Positions 52,651 through 59,531 of a DNA stretch of 59,531 nt are shown here, piece after piece; within the stretch, counting starts at the first letter, position 1; each line of letters opens with the position of its first letter. The position numbers were made by a program, and so were the translations under genes. The notes beneath the pieces were generated by a model. The model saw only the letters and a list, made by a program, of their open reading frames with translations. It made no database searches and was not told the origin of the DNA. The DNA is from Rhodococcus sp. Leaf278 (GTDB taxonomy: Bacteria; Actinomycetota; Actinomycetes; Mycobacteriales; Mycobacteriaceae): assembly GCF_001426085.1 (NCBI RefSeq), contig NZ_LMRR01000015.1, positions 1 through 59,531 of the forward strand, written 5' to 3'.

Positions 52651-53691
52651 GTGCGCGAAGTGCTGACAGAATCCGAGCTTGCGCTCATCCATGCCCTTCA
52701 AGTAACACCTCGAGCCTCGTGGTCCGATCTCGCGCCCATTCTCGGGACCACCGCGGCAACGCTGGCTCGTCGATGGCAGTCGATCACGGAGCGGGGACTG
52801 GCATGGATCACCGCGTATCCCGCGCCGCTGACCGGAAGTGGGTCGATCACCGCGATCATCGAGGTGAACTGTGGTCGAGCGGATTCGGCCGACCTCGTCG
52901 ACGCGTTGGTTCGAGACCCTCGGGTGGTCTCGATCGAGCATGCCGCGCGGGGTCGAGATCTGGTGTTGACGGTGCAGACGTCGACGCTCGACGAGTTGTC
53001 GGGCCTGGTGTTGGACGAGCTACCCGGTTTCGCCACTGTGCAGTCGACCCAGACGCACACCTGTACCGCGCTGCATGTGGAGGGGAGTCGCTGGCGGCTC
53101 GATTCCCTTGACAGCACTCAGTTGTCCGCCATTGCTGCGCTCGGTCGTGTGGGAGACAAACCCGGGTCTACCAGGCCGGAAAGCTTGACCGACGCCGTAG
53201 CGCGTTCTCTCGTCGGTGAGCTGACCGGAAACGGTCGGGCGTCGGCACCCGAGATCGCGTCGGCTCTGGGGCGGCCCGCGTCGTCCGTCCGTCGTCAGCT
53301 GGCGGCGCTGTTGCGATCGCGAGCGGTGGTGCTGCGCTGCGAGGTTGCCCAGGAGGCGACGCGATGGCCGATCACCGTCACGTGGTGGTGTCGCCTGCCG
53401 GTGCAGGCGCATCACGAGGTTGTGGAGATCCTTCGTGCGCGTCCGGAATTGCGACTGTGTATGTCGCTCACCGGTCCGGCGAATTTCCTTGTCAGCATGT
53501 GGGTGTCGTCTGTGCCGGACATTCTGCGATTGCAGGACTGGCTCGAGCAACGAGCGCCCGATCTCGACGTCCTCGAATCGTCGGTGACCCTGCGCTCACG
53601 TAAGCGGATGGGCTGGGAACTGCGGGCAGACGGACGGGCGACGGGGTTCGTCACCTCCCTCGGCGGGTCGTCCTGGACGCTACCGGGCTGA
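52651..53691 (+). CDS. Lrp/AsnC regulator, two fused units
   Basis: A 346-residue regulator of double length. Unit one has HTH LTESELALIHALQVTPRASW to TAATLARRWQSITERGLAW and a RAM ligand-like domain. Unit two repeats the pattern: TDAVARSLVGELTGNGRASAPE, ALGRPASSVRRQLAALL, followed by a second RAM-like part (PVQAHHEVVEILRARPELRL). Ordinary Lrp proteins are about 150 residues. GTG 52651 is chosen because the sequence before it is not family-like. It is divergent from the amidohydrolase/MFS operon and probably controls it in response to an amino acid or conjugate. Confidence 0.85.
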   Translation: MREVLTESELALIHALQVTPRASWSDLAPILGTTAATLARRWQSITERGLAWITAYPAPLTGSGSITAIIEVNCGRADSADLVDALVRDPRVVSIEHAARGRDLVLTVQTSTLDELSGLVLDELPGFATVQSTQTHTCTALHVEGSRWRLDSLDSTQLSAIAALGRVGDKPGSTRPESLTDAVARSLVGELTGNGRASAPEIASALGRPASSVRRQLAALLRSRAVVLRCEVAQEATRWPITVTWWCRLPVQAHHEVVEILRARPELRLCMSLTGPANFLVSMWVSSVPDILRLQDWLEQRAPDLDVLESSVTLRSRKRMGWELRADGRATGFVTSLGGSSWTLPG

Positions 53692-53812
53692 GCGCACCGA
53701 CTTCGTGCGCGCCCGGTCGACCGGCCGCATCGGTTCCAGTGGCTCCATGGTCCGACCCTCCCACGCGGCCTCTTGACCCATGAGCGAACCAAGCCGTACC
53801 CTGACCGGCAGT

Positions 53813-53822
53813 TGATATATCA
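53813..53822. promoter_or_regulatory. Candidate GntR-type operator upstream of folD
   Basis: TGATATATCA, a perfect 10-bp palindrome, extends to a near-palindrome of 16 bp (AGTTGATATATCAGCT). It lies 37 bases before the folD ATG. TGGTATATCA at 59360-59369 differs by one base. A GntR-FCD regulator is coded in between; link is inference. Confidence 0.45.
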
Positions 53823-53858
53823 GCTCTGCAGCGGCCGGCCGAACCGAGGAACCACAGT

Positions 53859-54734
53859 ATGACCACAGCGCTCAAGATCGACGGAACGGCCGTCAGCGCG
53901 ATCGTCAAGGACGATCTGCGACACCGAGTCGACCTGCTCTTACAGCAGGGAATCCGACCCGGTCTCGGCACGATTCTGGTGGGTGACGATCCGGGTAGCC
54001 GTTCCTACGTCGCGGCCAAGCATCGCGACTGCGCCGAAGTAGGGCTGCATTCGATCCAGGTGCGGTTGCCTGCGACCGCGAGCCAGCACGAGATCGAAGA
54101 TGCAGTGCGCGCGCTCAACGACGACCCCGAGTGCACCGGTTTCATCGTCCAGTTGCCACTTCCCCCGCACATCGATACCCACCGGGTGATCGAGCTGATC
54201 GATCCTCGCAAGGATGCCGACGGGCTGCACCCGACCAATCTGGGTCGGCTCGTGCTCGGCATGGACGGGCCGTTACCGTGTACGCCGCGCGGGATATTGG
54301 AACTGCTTCGCCACCATGATGTTCCGATCACCGGCGCACGCTTCTGCATCATCGGGTGCGGCATCACCGTCGGGCGTCCGCTCGGGTTGATGCTGACGCG
54401 TCGCAGTGAGCACGCGACGGTCACGATGTGTCACGAAGCAACCGTGGACACCGCTGCGCATACTCGGGCCGCCGATGTTGTCATCGCCGCCGCGGGTGTT
54501 GCGCATCTGGTGCAACCGGATTGGATCAGTGCTGGGGCAACGGTGCTGTCGGTGGGAATCACCCGCACCGTCGAGGGCATTCTCGGTGACGTGCACCCCG
54601 GCGTCGAGCAGATCGCGGGGCGGCTCAGTGGTGCAACAGGTGGCGTCGGTCCGATGACGCGGGCCATGTTGCTGACGAACGTGGTGGAGTGTGCCGAAGT
54701 CGCTCAGGCAGAGGGAATGAAGGACTCGCGGTAG
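53859..54734 (+). CDS. folD: Methylenetetrahydrofolate dehydrogenase/cyclohydrolase
   Basis: A 291-residue FolD enzyme that converts methylene-THF to formyl-THF. Seen: [17 protein letters not shown] (catalytic Tyr and Lys), [13 protein letters not shown] (the PLP motif), [37 protein letters not shown] and [13 protein letters not shown]. Ordinary housekeeping folD is usually elsewhere; this one lies beside IclR, GntR and a Rieske oxygenase, which suggests an extra copy handling one-carbon units released by demethylation. Its end overlaps the convergent IclR gene by 31 bases. Confidence 0.93.
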   Translation: MTTALKIDGTAVSAIVKDDLRHRVDLLLQQGIRPGLGTILVGDDPGSRSYVAAKHRDCAEVGLHSIQVRLPATASQHEIEDAVRALNDDPECTGFIVQLPLPPHIDTHRVIELIDPRKDADGLHPTNLGRLVLGMDGPLPCTPRGILELLRHHDVPITGARFCIIGCGITVGRPLGLMLTRRSEHATVTMCHEATVDTAAHTRAADVVIAAAGVAHLVQPDWISAGATVLSVGITRTVEGILGDVHPGVEQIAGRLSGATGGVGPMTRAMLLTNVVECAEVAQAEGMKDSR

Positions 54735-55507
54735 CCCATCTTCTCGCTGATCTCGGCGGTAGCGGCGAGCACGTCCGGGACTATGGCTCGCATTCGAGTT
54801 TCGTCGAAGCGATACACCGGACCGGAGACGCTCAGCGCCGCCGTCGTTTTGCCGGTGTAGTCGAGAACCGGAGCTGCGATGGCATTGAGTCCGGTCTCGT
54901 ACTCTTCGACGACCACTGCATACCCGAGAGATGCAGCGGCGTCGAGTTCGGCCGTCAGACCGGCCTTGGTGGTGAGGGTGTGCTCGGTGTAGCGGCTGAG
55001 GTCGAGCGAATCGACGACCGCCCTACGGGTGTCGGTGTCCAGTGCGGCGAGCAACACCTTGCCGCTTGCGGTGGCGTGCAGGGGAGTCTGTTCCCCGATC
55101 CAGTTGTGAGTGCCGACCGAACTGGGACCGCGAGCCTGATCCAGATGGATGGCCGTATTGGCCCGCAGCACAGCGATATTCACTGTCTCACCGAGCTTGC
55201 CGGCCAGGCGTTCGCAGACGGCATGGCCGTACTCGGTGATCTCCAGGCGTTCGGGTACGGCGGCGGCGAGTCGCAGCACTCCGAGGCTGAGCCGGTATTT
55301 ACCGCGATTGTGCGTCTGCATCACCATGTCGTGTTCTTCGAGCGACGCGAGCAGCCTCGATACCGTGGACTTGTGCACACCGATCTCGGTGGCGATGGCG
55401 CTGACGCCGGCTTCCCCGAGCCGGGCCACGACCTCGAGCACCCGAAAAGCGCGGTCGACAGATTGGACGCCACCCTCCGAGGCACGGGTCGAATCGTCGC
55501 TGGACAC
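54704..55507 (-). CDS. IclR family transcriptional regulator
   Basis: A 267-residue regulator. [24 protein letters not shown] leads into the [23 protein letters not shown]; the effector domain has [34 protein letters not shown] and [14 protein letters not shown]. It probably senses the demethylation substrate or an intermediate. It overlaps folD at the 3' end (antisense) and is followed by the GntR gene on the same strand, with 59 bases between. The likely targets are the nearby folD and Rieske genes, by inference. Confidence 0.92.
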   Translation of the reverse strand: MSSDDSTRASEGGVQSVDRAFRVLEVVARLGEAGVSAIATEIGVHKSTVSRLLASLEEHDMVMQTHNRGKYRLSLGVLRLAAAVPERLEITEYGHAVCERLAGKLGETVNIAVLRANTAIHLDQARGPSSVGTHNWIGEQTPLHATASGKVLLAALDTDTRRAVVDSLDLSRYTEHTLTTKAGLTAELDAAASLGYAVVVEEYETGLNAIAAPVLDYTGKTTAALSVSGPVYRFDETRMRAIVPDVLAATAEISEKMGYRESFIPSA

Positions 55508-55566
55508 TCTCTGGACTATACGGAACCGGACACCTACCTGGTGGGACGCCCCTCGGGCACGGACGC

Positions 55567-56259
55567 CTAGATGACGGCGCGAACCGCGTCGTCGAACTCG
55601 GTCACATGGGCGCGGGCAATCACTGCTGCGTCCTCGGCATCTCCGGCCGCGATCGCTCGGAGCAGCACGGTGTGGGTACCCACGTGATCGGCGAGCGGGG
55701 GCAGTCGATCCATGAACAACCAGAAGATCCGTGTGGCCAAATTGTTGTAGCGAATCAAGGCATCTTCGAGAACCGGGTTCGCCGCCAGCCGATATACGGT
55801 GCGGTGTACCTCGGCGTCCCAGTTGATCAAGTCGTGCTGGCTCGGCGGTGTCGCCTCGAACCCCTCGGTGCGGTCGGCCATGCCCAACAGAACTTGGCGT
55901 TGGGTCGCCGTTGCCGCGGTGGCGGCCTTGGACGCGGCCAACGGTTCGAGGCGCTGACGAATCTCGGAGATGTCGCCCAGGTCGGCGACGTCGATAGAGG
56001 TTGCGAAGGTGCCACGGCGGGCGTGTGAGATGACCAGACGCTCGTATTCGAGCCGCTTCAGCGCTTCCCGCACCGGAGTGCGTCCGACGCCCAGCTCGGC
56101 GGACAACGCCGATTCGACGACGGCTTCACCCGGCTTGATGGCCAGCATGATGAGCTTGTCGCGGATTGCCGAGTAGGCGACGTCCGCCATGGTCGCCCCC
56201 GGTTCGCCCGGCACCCCCGACGAGCCGGGGGTGCTGGACGACGCGACCTCGACACTCAT
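55567..56259 (-). CDS. GntR family regulator (FCD)
   Basis: A 230-residue regulator. MADVAYSAIRDKLIMLAIKPGEAV leads to the winged-helix ALSAELGVGRTPVREALKRLE; the C-terminal FCD domain has ISEIRQRLEPLAASKAA, DAEVHRTVYRLAANPVL and DHVGTHTVLLRAIAAGD with metal-binding Asp/His. FCD regulators often bind palindromes with few specific bases; TGATATATCA upstream of folD and at 59360 are candidate sites. It is preceded by the Rieske oxygenase gene 42 bases upstream on the same strand, so it may be in that transcript. Start M at 56259; a longer frame to 56280 is possible. Confidence 0.9.
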   Translation of the reverse strand: MSVEVASSSTPGSSGVPGEPGATMADVAYSAIRDKLIMLAIKPGEAVVESALSAELGVGRTPVREALKRLEYERLVISHARRGTFATSIDVADLGDISEIRQRLEPLAASKAATAATATQRQVLLGMADRTEGFEATPPSQHDLINWDAEVHRTVYRLAANPVLEDALIRYNNLATRIFWLFMDRLPPLADHVGTHTVLLRAIAAGDAEDAAVIARAHVTEFDDAVRAVI

Positions 56260-56301
56260 GGTCACCGATCCTATCGGCACCGAGAGCGGGGCAAGTTTCG
56301 G

Positions 56302-57453
56302 TCAGGACTCGATGCGGTCTTTCAGCCAGTCGTGGAAGATGCCGATGTGGTGTTCGCTGCCCACCAACACTCCGCCGTCGCGGTACTTGCGCGAACTCAT
56401 GGCAGGTTGGCATCGCTCACACGCCTCGAAGTCCTGCAGGTTGACGCGGTGGAACAGCTCGACCGATTTCTGCAGATCCCGTCCCGAAGCAAGGACACCG
56501 GGCAGATACAGCCAATCGCATTCGACCAGAGTGTGATCGGCGGCGAGCGGATACATCCGGTGGATGATCACGTGATCCGGGACGAGGTTGACGAACACCT
56601 GCGGCCGGACGGTGATGGCGTAGTAGCGACGGTCCTGATCGGGTGAGATGCCGGGAATCGCGTCGTGTCCTGCGGTGCCGTCGAGTGTGAATCCTTGCAC
56701 TGATTCACCGAATTCGGCTCCGTGGCCGACGTAGTACTGGGCGGCGTAGCCGTCGGCGAATTCCGGTAGAACCTCGGTCAGCTCGGGGTGAATGGTGGCG
56801 CAGTGGTAGCACTCCATGAAATTCTCGATGATGAGCTTCCAATTGGCCTTGACGTCGTAGCTCACGCGTCTGCCGAGACCGAGGTCCTCGATCTTGTAGC
56901 GATCGATCGACTCGACATCACCGAGTCGGTCGCGGATGTCCTGCACCACGGTGGTGTCGAACGACGCCGGATTCTCGCTGAGATTGACCCAGACGTATCC
57001 GAGCCATTCTTCGACCGATACCGACGACAGGCCGTAGCGCACCCGGTCGATGTCGGGCATCTTGGTGAGATTCGGTGCCGCGATGAGCTTTCCGTCGAGG
57101 TCGTACGTCCACGCGTGGTACGGACACTGGAACGATCGCTTGACCTCGCCCTTGTCTTCCATGCAGATTCGCGCGCCGCGGTGGGCACACACGTTCAGGT
57201 AGGCCTTGATGGCACCGGTTCGGGTGCGCGTGACGATGACGCTTTCGCGGCCGATCTGCACGGTACGGAAGGCACCGGGCTTGTCCAGATCCGCGGCACG
57301 GACAGCGCAGATCCACAGCTCCTCGAAGATCTTCTCCTGCTCCAGCTCGAAGATGGCCGGGTCGGTGTAATAGCGGCCGGGGAGCGTGGAGATCAGACTC
57401 TCGGGGAGGGGAAGGGACGTTGCGGGCGGCGTGGTGTCGGGAATGGTGGTCAA
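56302..57453 (-). CDS. Rieske (2Fe-2S) oxygenase alpha subunit, likely N-demethylase type
   Basis: A 383-residue oxygenase. The Rieske ligands are CAHRGARI (Cys, His) and CPYHAWTYDL (Cys, His), near residues 88-115. The mononuclear iron ligands are in ECYHCATIHPEL (H-x-x-x-x-H) with a later Asp/Glu. The group resembles stachydrine demethylase and glycine betaine oxygenase GbcA, which remove N-methyl groups as formaldehyde, rather than ring-hydroxylating dioxygenases. No beta subunit gene is present, as in those enzymes. GGAGGACCCC precedes the ATG. Ferredoxin reductase and ferredoxin genes follow upstream on the same strand. Exact substrate unproved. Confidence 0.88.
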   Translation of the reverse strand: MTTIPDTTPPATSLPLPESLISTLPGRYYTDPAIFELEQEKIFEELWICAVRAADLDKPGAFRTVQIGRESVIVTRTRTGAIKAYLNVCAHRGARICMEDKGEVKRSFQCPYHAWTYDLDGKLIAAPNLTKMPDIDRVRYGLSSVSVEEWLGYVWVNLSENPASFDTTVVQDIRDRLGDVESIDRYKIEDLGLGRRVSYDVKANWKLIIENFMECYHCATIHPELTEVLPEFADGYAAQYYVGHGAEFGESVQGFTLDGTAGHDAIPGISPDQDRRYYAITVRPQVFVNLVPDHVIIHRMYPLAADHTLVECDWLYLPGVLASGRDLQKSVELFHRVNLQDFEACERCQPAMSSRKYRDGGVLVGSEHHIGIFHDWLKDRIES

Positions 57454-57547
57454 GGGGTCCTCCGTACGTGGCCGATCTTGTGGATCGGTGACGAGACGTC
57501 AACTGGGATAGTGGAATACGACGGGTGGAACAGCAGCCTGGGTGTGG

Positions 57548-58711
57548 TCAGACCGCTCGGACGGGAGCCGAGAGCTGACGCCGCCAGCGGGTGAACAACC
57601 GAACCTGATTGACACCGAGTACGCCGACCGGGAGTCCATCGGCTCGGTAAACGGCGAGGAAGCTCCCGAGCTCGGGAGAACCCTCTTCGATGGTGCATTC
57701 ACTGTCCGGTCCGGCGGTGCCGGCGAACTGAATACGTGACCCGTACTGGTCGGACCAGAAGTACGGAGGCTTGACGTGTTGGCCGCCGTAACTACCCGAA
57801 AGCAGGGTGGCCACTGCGACGGTGGGCCGTTCGGATGCCCCGGCCCAATGCTCGACGCGCCGATGGGCACCGGTCGAATCGAGCCATGCAGCGCAGTCGC
57901 CGACGGCAACCACTCCGGGCACGGCCGTCGCGCCGCCGCCGTCACACAGGATTCCGTTGCCGAGAGCGAGTCCGCTGGTGCCGAGCCAATCGATGTTCGG
58001 GATCCCGCCGATACCGACGACCACGACGTCGGCGTCGAGAATTCGGCCGTCCGCGAGCCGAACGCCTGTCACTCGGTCGGTTCCGGTCAGGCCGTCGACG
58101 GCGATTCCGCAGATCAAGGTGGTGCCGTTGTCGCGGTGCAGGTTGCCCACCGCGCTACCGAGTCGTGCGCCGAGCGGCCCGGCGAGCGGTGACGGGGCGG
58201 CTTCGACGACGGTGACGTCGAGTCCCAGTTTCCTTGCAGTGGAGGCTACTTCGGCTCCGATGAAGCCGGCTCCGATGACGACCAGACGCGCGCCCGGCGT
58301 GAGTTCTGCGCGCAGCCGGTCGGCGTCGTCGATCGTACGCAACACGTGCACACCGGCGAGGTGATCGGTGCCGGGAAGTGATCGCGCGCGCGAGCCGGTA
58401 GCGAGGACGACGCCGTCGGAGGTCAGCTCGGAACCGTCGTCGAGGGTGACGGTGCGACGCGATGGATCGAGCGCGGTGGCGCTACGTCCCAGAATCCAGG
58501 TGGCGTCGAGGTTCTCGTCGTCGGGCTCGAGTGCGAGCGTGCTCGCGTCCACGTCGCCGGCGAGGTACTCCTTCGACAGGGGAGGACGGTCGTACGGGCG
58601 GTGGCTCTCCGCACCGACGACGGTGACCGAGCCGTCGAACCCGGCCGCCCGCAGGGCGCGCGCCGAGCAGAGGCCGGCCAGAGAAGCTCCGACGATGGTG
58701 ACGCTCTTCAT
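57548..58711 (-). CDS. Ferredoxin reductase (rhodocoxin reductase-like)
   Basis: A 387-residue FAD/NADH protein. VTIVGASLAGLCSARALR is the FAD loop, YDRPPLSKEYLAG the active region, VVIGAGFIGAEVASTAR the NADH loop, and VVAVGDCAAWLDS the closing FAD motif. It passes electrons from NADH to the Rieske ferredoxin encoded next to it; the start overlaps the ferredoxin stop by four bases (58708-58711). The reductase, ferredoxin and oxygenase make a complete three-component system. Family use varies, and P450 systems use similar reductases, but the neighbours favour the Rieske enzyme. Confidence 0.92.
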   Translation of the reverse strand: MKSVTIVGASLAGLCSARALRAAGFDGSVTVVGAESHRPYDRPPLSKEYLAGDVDASTLALEPDDENLDATWILGRSATALDPSRRTVTLDDGSELTSDGVVLATGSRARSLPGTDHLAGVHVLRTIDDADRLRAELTPGARLVVIGAGFIGAEVASTARKLGLDVTVVEAAPSPLAGPLGARLGSAVGNLHRDNGTTLICGIAVDGLTGTDRVTGVRLADGRILDADVVVVGIGGIPNIDWLGTSGLALGNGILCDGGGATAVPGVVAVGDCAAWLDSTGAHRRVEHWAGASERPTVAVATLLSGSYGGQHVKPPYFWSDQYGSRIQFAGTAGPDSECTIEEGSPELGSFLAVYRADGLPVGVLGVNQVRLFTRWRRQLSAPVRAV

Positions 58712-59070
58712 GAATGTCCCTCGGCGGCCAGGCGGCTACGGACGTCGGGAGGAAGGTTGGGGGCAGCGGTGCTGAGCTCGACGTAGATCACGCCGTCGTC
58801 GACGACGACGGTGTGAGTGCGAACCGGCAGTTTCGCAGGGGGCGCGTCGACGGCACCGGTGCGCAGGTCGAAGGTGGACGCGTGCAGCGGGCATTCGACC
58901 GCGCACCCTTCCAGCCATCCGTCCGCGAGCGACGCGTCCTGATGCGTACAGGTGTCATCGATCGCGAACAGCTCACCGTCCTCGGTGTGGAACACCGCGA
59001 CGGGAGGGGTGGTGTCGACGCGCACAGCTTCGCCGCCCGGAAGGTCGGCCAAGGGACACACCTTGAGCAT
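58708..59070 (-). CDS. Rieske ferredoxin
   Basis: A 120-residue Rieske-type ferredoxin. CTHQDASLADGW and CPLHASTFDLRTG carry the 2Cys-2His cluster ligands. LKVCPLADLPGGEAVRV is the usual start. It shuttles electrons from the reductase to the oxygenase. ATG 59070 is chosen; the open frame upstream to 59139 lacks family sequence. It is the first gene of the reductase operon. The oxygenase gene lies after the reductase with a 94-base gap, so it may have its own promoter. Confidence 0.92.
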   Translation of the reverse strand: MLKVCPLADLPGGEAVRVDTTPPVAVFHTEDGELFAIDDTCTHQDASLADGWLEGCAVECPLHASTFDLRTGAVDAPPAKLPVRTHTVVVDDGVIYVELSTAAPNLPPDVRSRLAAEGHS

Positions 59071-59431
59071 TCGGATCCTTTCTGTATCGCTATGCGGAAC
59101 ACGTCTTACTTCCCGCAACAACAGTGTGAACATCGACACGAGATCGTGTCAATAGGTGGCGGCACTTTTCACCCCCGCGAAACATGACGTAACTCGATTC
59201 GGACAAAACCGTAGTTTGGACCAGCTGAACAGGTGTTTAGCGCGTGCAAGGACTCGATCTTGCGGTGAGGTTCGACCGCCGTCCCGCGGTGCACGGAGGG
59301 CCGATAAGCCTGTGCGCAGCACCGAGTGTCCGCTACCGATGAGTACAGAAATCGTTTCTTGGTATATCAGCGGGCTCGGCTGGCGCGAGCAATCCATTAT
59401 TCGAGGTGTGGTGCGTCGTTGCCGATCAGAC
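59071..59431. promoter_or_regulatory. Regulatory region between ferredoxin and formaldehyde-dehydrogenase-like gene
   Basis: 361 bases with no credible gene. It holds TGGTATATCA (59360-59369), one base off the palindrome before folD, and probably the promoter of the ferredoxin operon. The gene on its right ends here (same strand). Confidence 0.5.
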
Positions 59432-59531
59432 TCACAGGACCACGACCGAACGCAGCACGGTGCCCTGATGCATCTTGTCGAACGCGGCCTCGACGTCGTC
59501 GATGCCGATGCGTTCGGAGACGAACTTCTCG
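59432..59531 (-). CDS. Mycothiol-type formaldehyde dehydrogenase, C-terminal fragment
   Basis: Only the last 33 codons are in the window; the gene enters from the right edge. The tail reads [24 protein letters not shown] and ends VLRSVVVL (shown in parts), which is the C-terminus of zinc alcohol dehydrogenases of the S-(hydroxymethyl)mycothiol dehydrogenase/NDMA-dependent type (V-S-E-R-I-G-x-D-D-V-E-A-A-F). The full enzyme would oxidise the formaldehyde-mycothiol adduct to the formyl form. Next to a demethylating Rieske system and folD it makes sense as formaldehyde disposal. The class is well supported; substrate by inference. Confidence 0.75.
   Translation of the reverse strand, partial: EKFVSERIGIDDVEAAFDKMHQGTVLRSVVVL

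Overview
This is a GC-rich actinobacterial chromosome segment, most likely from Rhodococcus or a close mycolic-acid-containing relative. The evidence is the galactan-assembly genes (GlfT1, Wzm/Wzt), a proteasome activator ending in GQYL, an antigen-85-type mycolyltransferase, the end of a mycothiol-type formaldehyde dehydrogenase, and a gene order resembling the Rv3772-Rv3784 region of Mycobacterium tuberculosis. The genus is inferred; no 16S gene is present.

Bases 1-20.5 kb are mainly envelope and sugar genes. They hold the start of rmlA, a three-gene operon with a likely type VII secretion substrate, and rmlB. A five-gene block of glycosyltransferase, GtrA, epimerase and membrane-protein genes follows. 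After an acylase/TetR/epoxide-hydrolase operon and a GT-C membrane enzyme come a methyltransferase, glfT1, wzt, wzm, the Bpa-type proteasome activator and a class V aminotransferase-like protein. Bases 20.5-29.7 kb carry oxidoreductases, a MarR regulator, an FNT-family channel, a pseudouridine synthase, small secreted proteins, a mycolyltransferase, an aromatic/histidinol-phosphate aminotransferase and three tRNAs (Ser-UGA, Ser-GCU, Arg-ACG).

Bases 29.70-37.30 kb are an integrated island. The 3' end of tRNA-Arg is repeated exactly (34 bp) at the far end. A 16-bp repeat sits just inside each end, as integrase arm sites would. Only the catalytic C-terminus of a tyrosine integrase and the N-terminus of a phage tail protein remain, so the element looks deleted and immobile. 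Its cargo is a nucleoside-deoxyribosyltransferase/TIR-like protein, a tight three-gene operon (TIGR04255-type protein, membrane-linked HTH protein, uncharacterised SQTCDL-motif protein), a lipoprotein, a DUF2510 membrane protein and one unknown protein. The three-gene operon with the nucleotide-hydrolase-like protein is the best candidate for an undescribed, possibly antiphage, system.

Bases 37.7-59.5 kb are accessory metabolism. There is an AraC/MFS pair and then a five-gene catabolic operon (SDR, flavin dehydrogenase, MHS-type transporter, SDR, SnoaL-like) divergent from an IclR regulator. A 15-bp perfect palindrome lies in that divergent region, and a 13/15 copy lies before a nearby SnoaL gene. 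Further on are a P450, an M20 amidohydrolase/MFS pair with a double Lrp-type regulator, folD, and IclR and GntR regulators. The window ends with a three-component Rieske oxygenase system and the end of a formaldehyde-dehydrogenase-like gene. Together the last genes suggest oxidative demethylation with disposal of one-carbon units.
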